Below are positions 1 through 11,118 of a stretch of 64,000 nucleotides of DNA, piece after piece (position 1 is the first letter of the stretch; the number at the start of each line of letters is the position of its first letter). The translations under genes were made by a program, and so were the position numbers. This stretch comes from Closterium sp. Naga37s-1 (Eukaryota; Streptophyta; Zygnematophyceae; Desmidiales; Closteriaceae), in the NCBI GenBank assembly GCA_947471745.1, contig CANJKZ010000961.1:186001-250000 (forward strand), written 5' to 3'. The notes beneath the pieces are model-generated. The model did not search any database, had not been told where the DNA came from, and saw only the letters and a program-made list of their open reading frames with translations.

Positions 1-73
1 TCTCCTCGCTGCGCTGCCTGGACAGCACCGGCAGCACCTGGGCGGCATCCCTTGTCTCTTCTAGCACGCCTCT
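1..73 (-). pseudogene. ABCC C-terminal exon fragment, copy A (cut by window edge)
   Basis: Identical to the 5' part of the ABCC-like exon at 17281-17425. The acceptor CTGCAG is at 74-79 on the complementary strand, and the reading frame begins RGVLEETRDAAQVLPVLSRQ. It corresponds to exon 28 of the ABCC gene at 25480-25627, with one codon deleted. Confidence 0.8.
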
Positions 74-600
74 CTGCAGTGGGGAGATAAGAGCGGGAGA
101 GAGACGAGAGACGAGATGCAAGAACGTAAGGAGAAGGAAATGGAGAAAGCAATTGTTTGTTGGGTTTGTCTTGACTGATATAACACATCTTTGAGCGATC
201 TGAGAACATTCAAGTGACATATGTGAGAGGCCCACAAAATGCATGGAAAGAGGGGAACATGGAGGAGAATGAGGCAAGGGGGAGCAGCGTACAAAAAGAA
301 GTGTGAAAAGTGTCTTGCATGGTAGATGGCTTACTTTTGAGGCGCCTCAAAAGTTGTCTTGCATGGTGGATGGCTTAATTACTGGCAGCTTTACGTTTGA
401 GACGTGTCAACACTCACTTGTGGCGAGCCACGTGTACCTGGAAGGATGGCGGTTGTTTGATGGCCACAAGAGCGTTGCTCTCTCCCTCCTCCCCCTCGCT
501 GTCGTTGCACATGGCCTGCACACAATCCCAAGGGGGCAGATAAATCTTAAAAACAAATTATACGAGCCTCACGAATCAGTGCGTCCCTCTCTCAGTGAAT
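74..600. other. No gene; intron-like remnant with palindrome locus
   Basis: No coding signal found. It resembles intron sequence of the ABCC 3' end (compare 25640-25980). It contains the palindrome locus at 311-377 and a degenerate half-palindrome (TTTGAGACGTGTC) near 398-411. Confidence 0.6.
334..353. repeat. Palindrome between direct repeats (locus 1)
   Basis: CTTTTGAGGCGCCTCAAAAG, perfectly self-complementary, with the 23-bp block TGTCTTGCATGGTAGATGGC+TTA on its left (311-333) and the same block with one change on its right (355-377). Duplicated at 17686-17705. Confidence 0.92.
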
Positions 601-1063
601 CAGGGCCCAATATGCTACAGTGGGCCAGCGTCACAGTGCAAGCGGGAGGCACCCACCCATGTGCAGACAGATTCCTTTGAAAGAACGCGCTCGTGAGAGG
701 CAGAGCCCCTTGAGCTGCTCACGTGCCACTCTTTGACTCCGAAGCACGCTGGGAGGACGTGCACGTAGTAGCCAGGGCCCACTGGGCCCACTCGGGCGCT
801 GCCCGAGTTCCACGTCACTCTTCGACTACGAAGCACGCTGGGAGGACGTGAGTGTGAAGGCCAGAGCCCACCCCACTGGGCGGTAGTGGCCCAGTGCCAC
901 TCTGCGACTGGGAGGCATGCCCGCATGCAGACACTTACATGGTACCACTCACCTGCAGCCAGGCAACCTTGTAGCACCCACCTGCAGATCCCTCTGTTTA
1001 TGAAGTCTGTTTATGAAGGAGTGTTTTGAGACGTCTCAAAGCACCCACCTGCAGGTCCCTCTG
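600..1063 (-). pseudogene. Degenerate copies of an ABCC exon end (copy A)
   Basis: On the minus strand this stretch holds at least two decayed copies of the segment that in the ABCC gene encodes WATAAQWALALTLTSSQRDL (exon 27, 27774-28034), each ending near a CTGCAG|GTGGGTG donor-like site (973-996, 1041-1063). Frames are broken. The same block recurs at 17952-18415. These are exon echoes rather than working exons. Confidence 0.6.
1024..1039. repeat. Palindrome between direct repeats (locus 2)
   Basis: TTTTGAGACGTCTCAAA core between 973-996 and 1041-1063, two copies of CACCCACCTGCAGRTCCCTC. Duplicated at 18376-18391. Confidence 0.85.
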
Positions 1064-1090
1064 GGAAGACGTGAGTGTGAGAGACAGAGC

Positions 1091-1989
1091 TCACTGGGCA
1101 AGATATTTTGTCTCGTAGTAGTCAAGAAGCACTGTGGCGTTTTCGAAAAGGACGAACTGGTCAAATGGGTTGTTGGGCGGCAGGAAGCCGTACAGCAGCA
1201 GGAACTGGGCGGTGTCCATGGAGCCATAGCCCACGCTGATTGGCTGGCCTGGAGAGATGACGTCAGCAGCAAAGTTGTTGATGTCAGCAGTGGAGGAGTG
1301 AATGGTGGGCTGACGTGGCAAAAACGGGAGGGGAGAGGAGGGGGGGGAGGGAGAGAAGCGGAGTGAGGAAGGAAAGGAGGAGAGAAATGGAGATGACTGT
1401 TTGTCGAAAGAAGGGAGAGGGGATGCAAGGTGTGGGGAGAGCAAGGGGAGGGGAAGAAGGAAAAAAAAGGCTCTGACCTGCCAGTTAAAATTCATGTTTA
1501 AATTACTCTGAATGGGCCTCTTTCACCTCCAGAGATTGCCCGAACCTGACAAACCTGTCCGAACCTGTTGAACCTGCCTGTACCTGCCCATATCTGCCCC
1601 GTACCTGTCTGCACCTACCCTTACCTGTCCATACCTATCCGTACCTGCCAGTCTGCTGACTAGAAGTCGTGGTTGAAGAGATCTAGCGGAGGCGGCAACA
1701 AGTGCACCTCCGCAGTCACCTCACAGCTTGCTCACTCCCTTGCACCTGTTTGTACCTGACCCCACCTATCAGTACCTGCCAGTCTGCCTTGTAATGAATC
1801 TTGTGGTTCAAGAGATCTAGAAGCAGTTGCTCACCCACCTGAACCCCCTTGAACATGCGGGTACCTGGCCAAACCTGCCCAAACCTACCCATACATGTTA
1901 GAACCTGGCCGCACCTGCCAGTCTGTCGTGTAGTAAAACTCATGGTTGAAGTGATCTAGCAGCGCGAGCAGCATATGCGCTTGGATCAC
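1091..1989 (-). pseudogene. SET-domain (Rubisco-LSMT/SETD-like) gene fragment, copy A
   Basis: Two exon-like blocks on the minus strand. Block 1 (1915-1989) follows an acceptor TACGTAG and reads VIQAHMLLALLDHFNHEFYY, the 'LLDxFNH' motif of the SET fold, ending TTDWQ before a GTGCGG donor. Block 2 (1091-1309) follows acceptor CACGTCAG and reads GQPISVGYGSMDTAQFLLLY then GFLPPNNPFD, matching the post-SET 'YG..(N)..LL.YGF...NP.D' signature. It ends at TGA or, more likely, at a GTGAGC donor. The upstream SET core and the substrate-binding C-terminal half were not found, so this is a partial or relic gene. Two decayed copies of block 1's 3' end lie in the intron, ending at 1776 and 1645. The family methylates lysines in plastid or ribosomal proteins; the substrate here is unknown. 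Confidence 0.6.
1535..1925 (-). repeat. Decamer array built from splice-donor-like units
   Basis: On the minus strand the block reads as repeated, degenerate CAGGTANGGR-like decamers, e.g. near 1545-1650 and 1840-1920, interleaved with three copies of the SET exon end GCAGACTGGCAG|GT (ending at 1915, 1776 and 1645). Each unit looks like a 5' splice site. The duplicate is at 18887-19277. Confidence 0.7.
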
Positions 1990-2511
1990 CTACGTACTCG
2001 AATTCACGTTTCCCGAGACGCGTTTCAGAAACATCCAAGTCGCTGCTCGTGCTGCTGTCTCTGCTGCCGCTCCTGCTTTCGCTCCTGCTTTCACGTTCAT
2101 CACTTTCGCATAGCACGGTCGGAGCTGAGACGATCAAGACGAATGGCGATCGTGAGGAGAAGAGCTCGGATCGACCGACGACTGCCACGTGGCATGAAGG
2201 TCGCGGTCGAACGTTCGTGGAACGACTCGATCGCGCCGCGCGAAGGGCGAAAGCAACCCATCGAGGCGCCGCTGTGCGGCGAGCTCATCCAAAGGCCCCG
2301 CGGCCAGTTCACGTCGTGAAACGTCTGGAAAAGCCAGTTGCGCTGTTCACGGAGCAAAAGCCACCACACGACTAACTATGTGGCTACGTCTGACAACCAC
2401 GGACACGATGCCACGATGATGAGCTCAAAGGTGCGTGATCGAGACCAAAAAAGCTTTCTAGTCAAGAACATTGCCGAGCTGTGATTGGGCAAATTCTCCG
2501 TCAGATCCCCG

Positions 2512-2563
2512 AAAAAATTTGGACCATTTCTCGATTTGTGCGTGTCATCCTTGCGCAGGGGCC

Positions 2564-2595
<32 letters not shown>

Positions 2596-2613
2596 ACGGA
2601 TGTCCCGAAGGAC
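2512..2613 (-). ncRNA. U6: U6 spliceosomal snRNA, copy A
   Basis: The reverse complement begins GTCCTTCGGGACATCC (5' stem-loop), followed by the invariant ACAGAGA box (in GATACAGAGAAGATTAGC), the AGC/GAUUA U4-pairing region and the 3' region CACAAATCGAGAAATGG. It ends in a T6 pol III terminator at 2512-2517. The length of 102 nt is typical. It base-pairs with the 5' splice site and with U2/U4 in the spliceosome. The gene is complete and identical, by eye, to copy B. Confidence 0.96.
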
Positions 2614-2680
2614 GATTCACTAAGCGAAACAAAAATTCAAGAACCAAGCAGGTTTGCAAGAAAGTACAAAGTGGGCATTT
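2614..2680 (-). promoter_or_regulatory. Candidate U6 upstream promoter elements
   Basis: Upstream of the U6 start, a TATA-like AT-rich stretch (TGAATTTTTG) sits about 25 nt before +1, and a USE-like GCCCACTTTG sits at about -63 to -54, close to the plant USE core (CCCAC). The spacing suits a plant pol III snRNA promoter. Inferred from position and partial consensus only. Confidence 0.5.
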
Positions 2681-3711
2681 GTGATGCTTTGTGGGCGATT
2701 CGCGACAAGTTACGAATTTCCTTGCGTCCTGCTTGTGCAATGCTGGATTCAAATGCAGCGCCACAGCGCTTCAGGTAGATGACAGGACCTAGTCTCGTTT
2801 CGCCCACCTCCTTTCGTTATGGACTTACGGAAAGCATGAGCTACGTGTGCATTGGGCCAACCGCGCCGCTGTTTCGATAGCATCTAGGCTGAGCGCCTCA
2901 AACCTAGGAAGTTAACCCTAACCATCAACAGCTAGTTATTTCCAACCTGCTGATATCTCGCTTCTCACGCTCCACCATGGCTTTACTAATTTCCGAATAA
3001 ACTCGCGCCGTTCTTTCTCGCGTCGCGGTTTCATTCTCGTCCGGCACGATCGGCGGGCTGTGCATCGGGCTAGCCGTGCCGCTGCTTGCGGCGGCGGGAC
3101 TGATGGATGTTCTAGGTATCGCCATTCACCCGCAGTTAACTCCGCCATTCGTGTACCAGAAAGTCGTGTGGGGTGGCATCTGGTGCGTCGAGGCATTACC
3201 TCCCTACTTCGCCCATCTCCTCCTTGTTAGAGGGCCCTACGACAGCAAGGGCCCTCGACGACCGTTTGACTTGGCAGGTCGACTATGAAAGACCAAGACG
3301 AGCAGTCTAGCACCGACCCTATGATTTGGCGATGGTTGCGTAGTGACGCGATGTGACAACGGCAGCACTAAACAGTCATTGCTGGGGTGGTGTTAGTCTA
3401 GGGAAATCGTGGGCATGCTTCTTGGGTGGTCTTGGTGGTTGTGGGTGGTTCTCTGTGAGTCTCGCCATTTCTAGTTGTGCTGGGAGAATTGGCGAGCTCG
3501 GCATTGACTTCCCTGCTGAGTTGGGTTGGGAAGTTGACGAGGCGCGTTCGCTCACCCACACACCACTTTCGTGGGGTTGGGTTACTGCGCAGTGCCACGC
3601 CAACTTTGTGAAACCTTCCCGTAGCCTATATCTAGTTGTGTGTTTGCTTTTGTATTCATAGTTGATATTGCAATTCTACTTGGCCCAAAATGCTACTTCA
3701 ATCCTCACTAA
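2680..3711. other. No gene recognised
   Basis: U6 far-upstream sequence, then unique sequence after the duplication ends at 3226. A minus-strand frame (2925-3125) shared by both copies looks faintly coding (RERTARVYSEISKAMVE), but it has no recognisable domain and is not called. Confidence 0.5.
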
Positions 3712-3841
3712 TGTCAAACTTATATCTGCTATAGTCTGTTTAGGCTGTAGTGGGGTAGTTCCTAGAGGGTACAACACTTTTGTGTTCTCTACTTGTACCC
3801 ATCTCGTTTCTAGTTCAATCATTCATTCCTCAATTCTCACA
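3712..3841 (+). repeat. 5' LTR of copia A
   Basis: 130-bp LTR beginning TGTCAAACTT and ending TTCTCACA, directly followed by the primer-binding site. Its first 52 bp recur exactly at 11067-11118, and a diverged full copy is at 13616-13740. It is unusually short for a plant copia LTR. Confidence 0.88.
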
Positions 3842-3924
3842 TGGTATAGAGCTAGTTTCGATTTTTCCTAAGGGCCCACCACTGAAAATACTTTTTTTTT
3901 TTCTTACCTGCCCGACGCGCGCGT

Positions 3925-4800
3925 CGCGCCTGCCCTTCACGGCCCGTAGTGGCCCCCTTGAGGCCAGTAGCGCCCCCCCCTTGAGGCCCGTAGCGGCCCC
4001 CTTGAGGCCCGTAGCGGCCCCCCCTTGCGGCCCGTTAGGCCCCCTTGCGGCCCGTAGTGGCCCCTTGCGGCCCGTTAGGCCCCTTCGCGGCCCGTCGCGG
4101 CCCCCTTCGCGGCCCGTCGCGGCCCCTTCACGGCCCGTAGTGGCCCCCTTGAGGCCCGTAGCGGCCCCCTTGAGGCCCGTAGCGGCCCCCCTTGCGGCCC
4201 GTTAGGCCCCCTTGCGGCCCGTAATGGCCCCTTCGCGGCCCGTTAGGTCCGTCGCGGCCCCCCTTCGCGGCCCGTTAGGCCCGTCGCGGCCCCTTCGCGG
4301 CCCGCCCAGGCCCTTCCCCGGCCCCTTTCGCGGCCCGTTAGGCCCCGTCGCGGCTTGTCGCGGCCCCTTCGCGGCCCGTTAGGCCAGTTGCGGCCCCCTT
4401 CGCGGCCCGCCCCGGCCCTTCCCCGGCCCTGTCCCGGCCCCGTCCCGGCCCTGCCCCGACCCTGTCGCGGCCCCGTCCCGGACCTGCCCCGACCCCGGCC
4501 CTGCCCCGACCCTGTCGCGGCCCCGTCCCGGACCTCCCCCGACCCTGGCCCTGCCCCGGCCCCGTCGTGGCCCCGTCCCGAACCTACCCCGACCCTGTCG
4601 CGGCTCTGTCCCGGACCTGTCGCGGCCTCGCCCCGGCTCTGCCCCGGCCCTGCCCCGACTCAGCCCCTGCCCTGCTCCTGTGCTGTCGCGGCCCTGCCTC
4701 GGCCCGGCCCCGGATCTCTTGCGGCCCGGCCCCGGCCCTACCCCGGACCTGTCCCAGTCCTGCCCCGACCCTCCCCCGGCCCTGCCCCGGCCTCGCCCCT
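3925..4800 (+). repeat. GGCCC-rich minisatellite in the copia A leader
   Basis: Degenerate tandem units of the type GGCCCCTTGCGGCCCGTAG, passing into CCCGACCCTGTCGCGGCCCC types. It lies in the transcribed leader between the primer-binding site and gag. The proline/arginine-rich frames it creates (3780-4938) are compositional, not genes. Confidence 0.85.
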
Positions 4801-4956
4801 GGTAAGCGCACCGCCGAGCCGAGCCGCGCTGCCGAACCGCACTGCTCCACCGTGCCGTGCCGCCCTGTCGAGCCGCCCTGCCAAGCCGCGCTGCCCTGCC
4901 TAGCCTGCTTAGCTGAGTTGCACTGCTGCTGCTGCTAGCCTACTGCTGCTGCTGTC

Positions 4957-7900
4957 ATGGCTAGTCTCAGTGTCCTTACTTTTGATGCTGAGGGTCGGGC
5001 AGTTGACTTTGAGGTCTGGCTAGATGATCTGCAGCTTTTCCTACAGTGCGATAGCAAGGACGGTCTCTCACTGTTCGATCTCACGTCTGGCGCCTCTACT
5101 GCCCCTGCTGCTGATGCTGACAGTACTGTTCGCTCGCAGTGGACCACGCGCGATGCTGCTGCCCGCCTTGCTGTGCGTAGTCACCTACCGTCTACTGAGC
5201 GCGCGCACTTTAGTCAGTACAAGAGTGCTAAGACTCTGTACGACGCTGTAGTTGCACGCTACAGCTCCCCTGCCACTGCTGCCCTCAGCCGCCTCATGCT
5301 GCCGTACCTTTTTCCTGACCTTGCCGCCTTTGCCACAGTTGCTGACCTGGTTGCTCACCTTCGCACCAGTGACGCCCGCTACCGCGCTGCCCTTCCCACT
5401 GCGTTCCTTCCCACGAACTCCCCCCCCATGTACATCACCCTTTACTACCTAGTCACCCGCCTCCCTGACTCTCTCTCTTCAGTCAGGGACCACTTTCTCT
5501 CCCTATGCCCCACCGAGCTGACTGTCGACTTGCTAGAGGAGCGCCTTGCTGCAGCTGAGAAGAGTATCTTAGCTGTCGGTGCTTCTCGCGGCGACCGTCG
5601 CACCCCCTTCTTTGAGGGGTGTTCCCCTGTCCCCCTTCTCCCCTCTGTTGCCTCTGCTGCTGCTGTCGACCTCGTTGGCACTGAGGAGGTCGGCGCTGCG
5701 TCTGCCTCTAGTGGGCGACGCCGCACCGGCAAGGGCAAGGGAAGCAGGGGTGGTGGAGGGGGCGGTGGGGGAAGCGGTGGAGGCGGTGGAGGAGGTGGAG
5801 GTGGTGGTGGGGGTGGTACAGGGAGTGGGGGAGTCGGTGGCGGCAGTGGAGGCCGTGGCGGCGGTGGCGGAGGGGGTGGAGGCGGCGGCAGCGGTGGTGG
5901 AGGTAGCGGAGGAGGTGGTGCTGGTCGCGGTGCAGCCACGCAGCGTGGAGGCCTTGGTGGCAGCCAGCGCCAGCAGCAGCAGCGCACCCGTGAGACCCCG
6001 TCGGTTCAGCAGCTTCGTGAGTGGTACGCTGGGCGTGGGAGGTCTGGGGGTGCGGGTCCCTGCTCTTACGTTCTTCGCACCGGCACTCGGAGTGGGGAGG
6101 TGTGTGGTCTCCCACACACCACGCAGCGCTGCTTCGGCCGCTTGACTGACGCTTGGCGTGCCCAGTTTCCTGACGCCGTTAAGCTTCCTCGTTGGCATGA
6201 TCTGCTTCTGCAGAATGTGCCTATCTTTGATCTAGACTTTGATGCTATCCTTGCTGCCATGTATGCTTTTGCTGATATTACTGAGGGTGACTGTTACCTG
6301 CGTGTCCCGCCCGACCCGGGCACTGTGGCTGCTGCTCTAGGTGCTAGTGCGGCTGCTGCTCTAGGTGCTAGTGCGTCTGCTGCTCCAGGTGCTGGTACGT
6401 CTCCTCTCTCTGGTACTGCACCTACTGAGTCCCTTCACACTTTCACACTTGACTCTGGTGCTTCGCGCTCTTTCTTTAGAGACAGCACCACGCTCACGCC
6501 GCTCAGTCGGCCTGTTGCGGTCTCCCTTGCTGACCCCTCCGGGGGCCCGGTCCTTGCACACTCCTCCACGGTTCTACCGTGTCCTGCGGCCCCGTCGGGC
6601 TTGCTGTCGGGACTCCACCTCCCCTCGTTCTCTACGAACTTGGTGAGTGGAGCTGACCTCCAGGACGCGTGGGTTGACCAGTTCACCCCTGGAGGTCAGC
6701 GTGTGACCCACTGCACTTGCTCTCGGACGGGCCGCCACCTGGCCACGTTCACCCGTCGGCCAGGGTCGAGTCTGTACACACTGACTACTGCGCCTCCTCC
6801 GGTCCCTGCGTCTGGTCAGGTAGCTGCGTCCAGTCAGGTGTTTGCTGCCGCGTCCAGGTCTAGTCCTGCGTCTGCCCCCTGCTCGTGTCGTCCTCTGGCG
6901 CACGAGACTCTCCTTTGGCACCACCGCCTTGGTCACCCCTCCCTGCCTCGTCTTCGAGGTATGGCCTCCCGTGCTCTTGTCTCTGGACTCCCCAGGTCCC
7001 TCCCTCCCCTTCCTCCGGGGCCTGCCCCCACCTGTGTTCCTTGTGTCGAGGGCCGGCAGCGCGCCGCTCCTCACTCCTCCTCGTTTCCTCCGACTGAGGC
7101 CCCTCTGCAGACTCTTCACATGGACGTGTGGGGCCCAGCCCGCTGTCCGTGGACAGGGTCACGAGCGTTACTTCCTACTGGTCGTTGACGACTACTCGCG
7201 TTACACCACAGTCTTCCCCTTACGCAGCAAGGGTGAGGTCACTGAGGTGTTGATCGACTGGATCCGCGGTGCTCGTCGCCAGCTTAGTGAGAGTTTCGGC
7301 TCAGACCTTCCTGTTCTGCGTCTGCACTCAGACAGAGGCGGGGAGTTTTCCTCCGACCTCCTGAGAGCCTTCTGTCGTTTTGAGGGCATCCGCCAGACGT
7401 TCACGCTTCTGGCCTCCCCGCAGCAAAATGTGATTGCTGAGCGCCGCATTGGCATGGTCATGGACGTCGCTCGTACGTCCATGATCCATGCGGCTGCTCC
7501 CCATTTTCTGTGGCCGTTCGCGGTTCAGTACGCTGCGCATCAGATCAACCTTCAGCCTCGTGTCTCCTTGCCGGAGACCACACCTACACTGAGGTGGACG
7601 GGGAAGGTTGGCGATGCGTCAGCGTTCCGAGTCTGGGGATCTCGAGCTTTTGTCCGCGATACTACAGCGGACAAGCTGTCCTCCCGTGCCGTTCCCTGTG
7701 TCTTCCTTGGCTTCCCTCCTGACGCACCCGGGTGGCAGTTCTACCACCCCACCTCGCGTCGTGTTCTGTCCTCTCAGGACGTCACGTTCGACGAGTCGGT
7801 GTCGTACTACCGTCTCTTTCCCTACCGCACTGCCTCTCCCCCCCCCCCGCCACTCTTCCTGGCACCAGGTACTCCCCTGGTAGACCCCCTCCCCCCCCAG

Positions 7901-10837
7901 GGTCCTGCCCCCTCAGGTGTGTCCCAGGTAGACCCTGCCGAGCCGGTCGAGGTAGCTGTCGACTCAGGTGCTGCTAGGGGTGCTGACCCTGCGGGTGCGG
8001 GGACTGGGGGTGCTGAGACTGGGGGTGCTGAGTCTGGGGGTGCTGAGACTGGGGGTGCTGAGTCTGGGGGTGCTGAGACTGGGTGTGCTGAGCCTGGGGG
8101 TGTGGCGCCTGAGGGTACTGAGTCTGGAGGTACTCTAGGTGTCCCGTCGCGGCGGGAGCCCCTCTCTCCACAGCGGCTTCGTGAGTGGTACTCTCGGCGC
8201 TGTCGAGTTGCTGCTGGTGCTGCTGGAGCTGCTGGAGGTGCTACTGGTGCTGGCGCTGCTGGAGGTGGTGCTGGTGCTGGAGCTGCTGGAGGTGCTGGAG
8301 GTGCTACTGGAGCTACTGGAGGTGCTGGCGCTGCTGGAGGTGGTGCTGGTGCTGGAGCTGCTGGAGGTGCTGCTGGTGCTGGTGCTGCTGGTGCTGGAGC
8401 TGCTGGAGGTGCTGGAGGTGCTACTGGGGCTACTGGAGGTACTGGCGCTGCTGGAGGTGGTGCTGGTGCTGGAGCTGCTGGAGGTGCTGCTGGGACTGGA
8501 GACCCTGGGGCTGAGGGTACCGGTTCTGTCTCTGCTGTTTCTGGAGGCGCTGCGCGGCCGCGGCCGTACTACGTTCCGCTCCTTCAGCAGGTTCTTGGCT
8601 CTCCGCCTTCTCCTGTTCCTCCTCCTCCTTTCCTGAGTCCACCGCTTGTCCAGTCCCAGTCGCAGTTTCAGCCGGCCTCTCCGCTGCCTGGTCCTTCTCC
8701 TTACTATGGACCGACTAGAGGTCTTACGGAGCGTCGTGAGCCTGACTCGCGTCCTGTGTCACCTGTGCCTCGCTCTGCGTCGCCTGTCCGACCTGTTCGC
8801 ACTAGTCGTGTTTCGCGTCCGCGTCCTCCTCCTGTCCCTGGCACTCACTCTATGACTCTGCGTCCTTCTACTGCTCCACAGCGTGTCCCTCTGCCGTCTC
8901 CTCCTGCGTCCTCTCTTCCTGACGGTCCGGACCCGGAGTCTGACTCCCTTCGTGCTGCTAGTCCTACTGTCACGCGCTTTCTGGCCACTGCTGTCACTGA
9001 CCCTCTGTTTGAGTCCACTGCTGCGTCTGCTCTTGTTACTGAGCTCGTTGACTTTGCTGCTGCCTGTCGCCTAGACTACGCCGCTAGTCTTGTTGCTGAG
9101 TCTGCGTCTGTCTGTCCTCCGTCCGTCGGGGGTGAGTGTGCTCTTGGCACGGACGTCCTTGAGGACAGACACGAGGACCTTGAGTGCTTTGCAGCTGCTT
9201 CACCTCATCTCGTGTCCATGCTGCTTGCCCCTGAGGGAGACCCAGATCCACTAGACATCCCGACCCCGCGCTCTTACGCAGAGGCGATAGAGGGTCCCTA
9301 CTCCTCTCAGTGGCAGGCAGCCATGGACGCAGAGATGGCTTCCTGGAAGTCCACAGGCACCTACGTAGACGAGGTTCCCCCACCTGGGGCGAACATCGTC
9401 AGTGGCATGTGGATCTTCAGGGTGAAGCGGCCGCCGGGTTCTCCGCCTGCCTTCAAGGCGCGTTACGTTGCACGTGGCTTCAGTCAGCGTCAGGGAGTTG
9501 ACTTCTTTCAGACCTTCTCCCCTACCCCGAAGATGACCACTCTTCGGGTACTGCTGCACGTTGCTGCTCAGCGTGACTACGAGCTCCACTCGCTTGACTT
9601 CAGCACAGCCTTCCTACAGGGCAGCCTCCACGAGGAGATCTGGCTGCGCCGCCCACCTGGCTTCACTGGGTCGTTTCCTGCTGGTACCCAGTGGAGCCTC
9701 CGGCGGCCAGTCTATGGTCTCCGCCAGGCACCCCGTGAGTGGCACGACACACTCAGGACGACTCTTGCTGCTCTTGGTTTTGCTCCTTCCACTGCTGACC
9801 CTTCTCTGTTCTTACGCACTGACACTACTCTGCCGCCGTTCTACGTTCTCGTGTACGTAGACGACTTGGTCTTTGCTACTGCTGACACTGAGGCACTCGC
9901 CCACGTGAAGTCTGAGCTGCAGAAGAGACACACGTGCACACACCTGGGTGAGCTGACAAGCTATCTTGGCTTGCGGATCACCCGGGACAGAGCACAGCGC
10001 ACCATTACCTTGACTCAGTCACACATGGTGCACCAGGTCCTTCAGCGCTTCGGCTTTACATACTCCTCGCCACAGTCCACTCCTCTGCCTACCGGTCACT
10101 CGCTCTCAGCTCCACCTTCGGACGAGTCCGTAGAGCCGAGTGGCCCGTATCCAGAGCTTGTGGGCTGCCTCATGTACCTGATGACTTGCACACGACCTGA
10201 CCTCGCAAACCCTCTCAGCCTTCTGGCTCGCTACGTGGCTCCCGGCAGACACCGAAAGGTGCACTGGGATGCTGCGAAAAGGGTGTTGCGATACTTGTGC
10301 AGTACATCGGGCATGGGGCTCGTGCTTGGAGGACGGGCTCGAGTTGTCCTCACTGGTCACGCTGACGCCTCCTGGGTTGACGACTTGGCTACGCAGCGGT
10401 CGTCACAGGGTTACACCTTCAGCCTTGGCTCCGGTTCTGTCTCTTGGCGGTCTACCCGCTCTTCTTCTGTTCTCAGCTCCAGTTGTGAGGCTGAGATCTA
10501 CGCTGGGGCCATGGCTGCACAGGAGCTTCGCTGGCTCACCTACCTGCTCACCGACTTGGGAGAGGCGCCTGGTTCTCCTCCAGTTCTGTACGTCGACAAC
10601 AAGGCCATGTTGGCCTTGTGTCAGGAGCACAGACTGGAGCACAGAACGAAGCACATTGCTCTGCGCTACTTCCTTGCTCGAGAGTTGCAGCAGCGTGGCC
10701 AGCTTCGTCTTGCTTACGTGGCCTCACAGGCCAACACTGCAGATGTTTTCACCAAGGCACTTCAGCCTTGTGATCATCAGCGTTTCTGTACTGTTCTAGG
10801 CCTTGTACCTACTGTACCTCACTTGCTGACTTCTTGA
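4957..10837 (+). pseudogene. Copia A gag-pol polyprotein (one frameshift)
   Basis: The frame opens at 4957 (MASLSVLTFDAEGRAVDFEV). In order: gag capsid-like region; a Gly-rich tract (about 5745-5930); a Cys/His motif C-x13-C-x3-H-x4-C near 6061; an aspartic protease (LDSGASRSF, about 6448); a GAG-preintegrase motif (HHRLGHPS); an integrase core (HMDVWGP, HSDRGGEF and an AER glutamate); a Gly/Ala-rich linker; reverse transcriptase with an intact YVDD near 9853; and RNase H ending near 10750. The integrase start is in the first frame (stop at 7188) and continues in another from about 7160, so an indel lies between. The classical CX2CX4HX4C knuckle is absent. Confidence 0.9.
8205..8505 (+). repeat. 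Gly/Ala coding minisatellite in copia A
   Basis: Tandem GGTGCTGCTGGAGCTGCTGGA-type units within the linker between integrase and reverse transcriptase, encoding GAAGGAGA-like low-complexity sequence while keeping the frame open. The paralogous element A' lacks most of it, so the tract is lineage-specific. Confidence 0.85.
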
Positions 10838-11066
10838 CTCTGCTTGTACTGTACTCTATATACTTATACCTGCATGCTTACGCTTGCTAGGTTGTGTTCA
10901 CTGTATTGTTTGCTTTCCTTTATATAACTCTGCATGTGAACTGGCCTTGTGGCCCTTTGCTTGTGCTCAGACTGCGTGGTGACTTTGTGATCCACCTTGA
11001 GCTTGCTTTGTCTTTCTTGACTGGTCTTGTGACCTCTTGTTCTCCCCCACTTTGCCTATGGGGGTG

Positions 11067-11118
11067 TGTCAAACTTATATCTGCTATAGTCTGTTTAGGC
11101 TGTAGTGGGGTAGTTCCT
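11067..11118 (+). repeat. Truncated 3' LTR of copia A and chimeric junction
   Basis: Exact copy of the first 52 bp of the 5' LTR. At 11118/11119 the sequence switches to the pre-RT linker of a related element instead of continuing the LTR. Confidence 0.88.

Larger units (their letters stand above)
1..3226. repeat. Segmental duplication, copy A
   Basis: This block matches 17353-20578 at a constant offset of 17352 bp, so there is no net insertion or deletion over 3.2 kb. By eye I see roughly ten substitutions, over half of them between about 3030 and 3165. Homology ends near 3226, where copy A runs into a short inverted repeat (AGGGCCC ... GGGCCCT) and copy B into a TCTCC-rich tract. The left limit lies at or before the window start. 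Both copies carry a U6 gene, SET-gene remnants and ABCC-derived fragments. The near-identity implies a recent duplication or gene conversion; an assembly artefact cannot be excluded. Confidence 0.93.
3712..11118 (+). mobile_element. Ty1/copia LTR retrotransposon A (nearly intact)
   Basis: The 5' LTR is at 3712-3841 (130 bp, TGTCAAAC...CTCACA), followed at once by a primer-binding-site-like TGGTATAGAGC (3842-3852). A long GC-rich leader is followed by a gag-pol frame (4957-10837). A purine-rich ATGGGGGTG (11058-11066) precedes a partial 3' LTR (11067-11118). The 52 bp of 3' LTR present are identical to the 5' LTR, so insertion was recent. The 3' LTR then breaks directly into the interior of a second copia element. 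The only clear disabling change seen in the pol frame is one frameshift near 7130-7160. Confidence 0.92.

Noticed and set aside
2908..2922. Telomere-like GTTAACCCTAACC
   Set aside because: Only about two units; no array.
2925..3125. Small minus-strand frame shared by both duplication copies
   Set aside because: Conserved only because the copies are recent; substitutions are not clearly synonymous and no domain is visible.
5445..5987. Antisense Pro-rich frame opposite copia A gag
   Set aside because: Mirror of the Gly-rich gag tract.
7130..7190. Programmed frameshift in copia A
   Set aside because: Copia elements usually use one frame, no slippery heptamer or following structure stands out, and the break is inside the integrase core; an ordinary indel or sequencing error is simpler.
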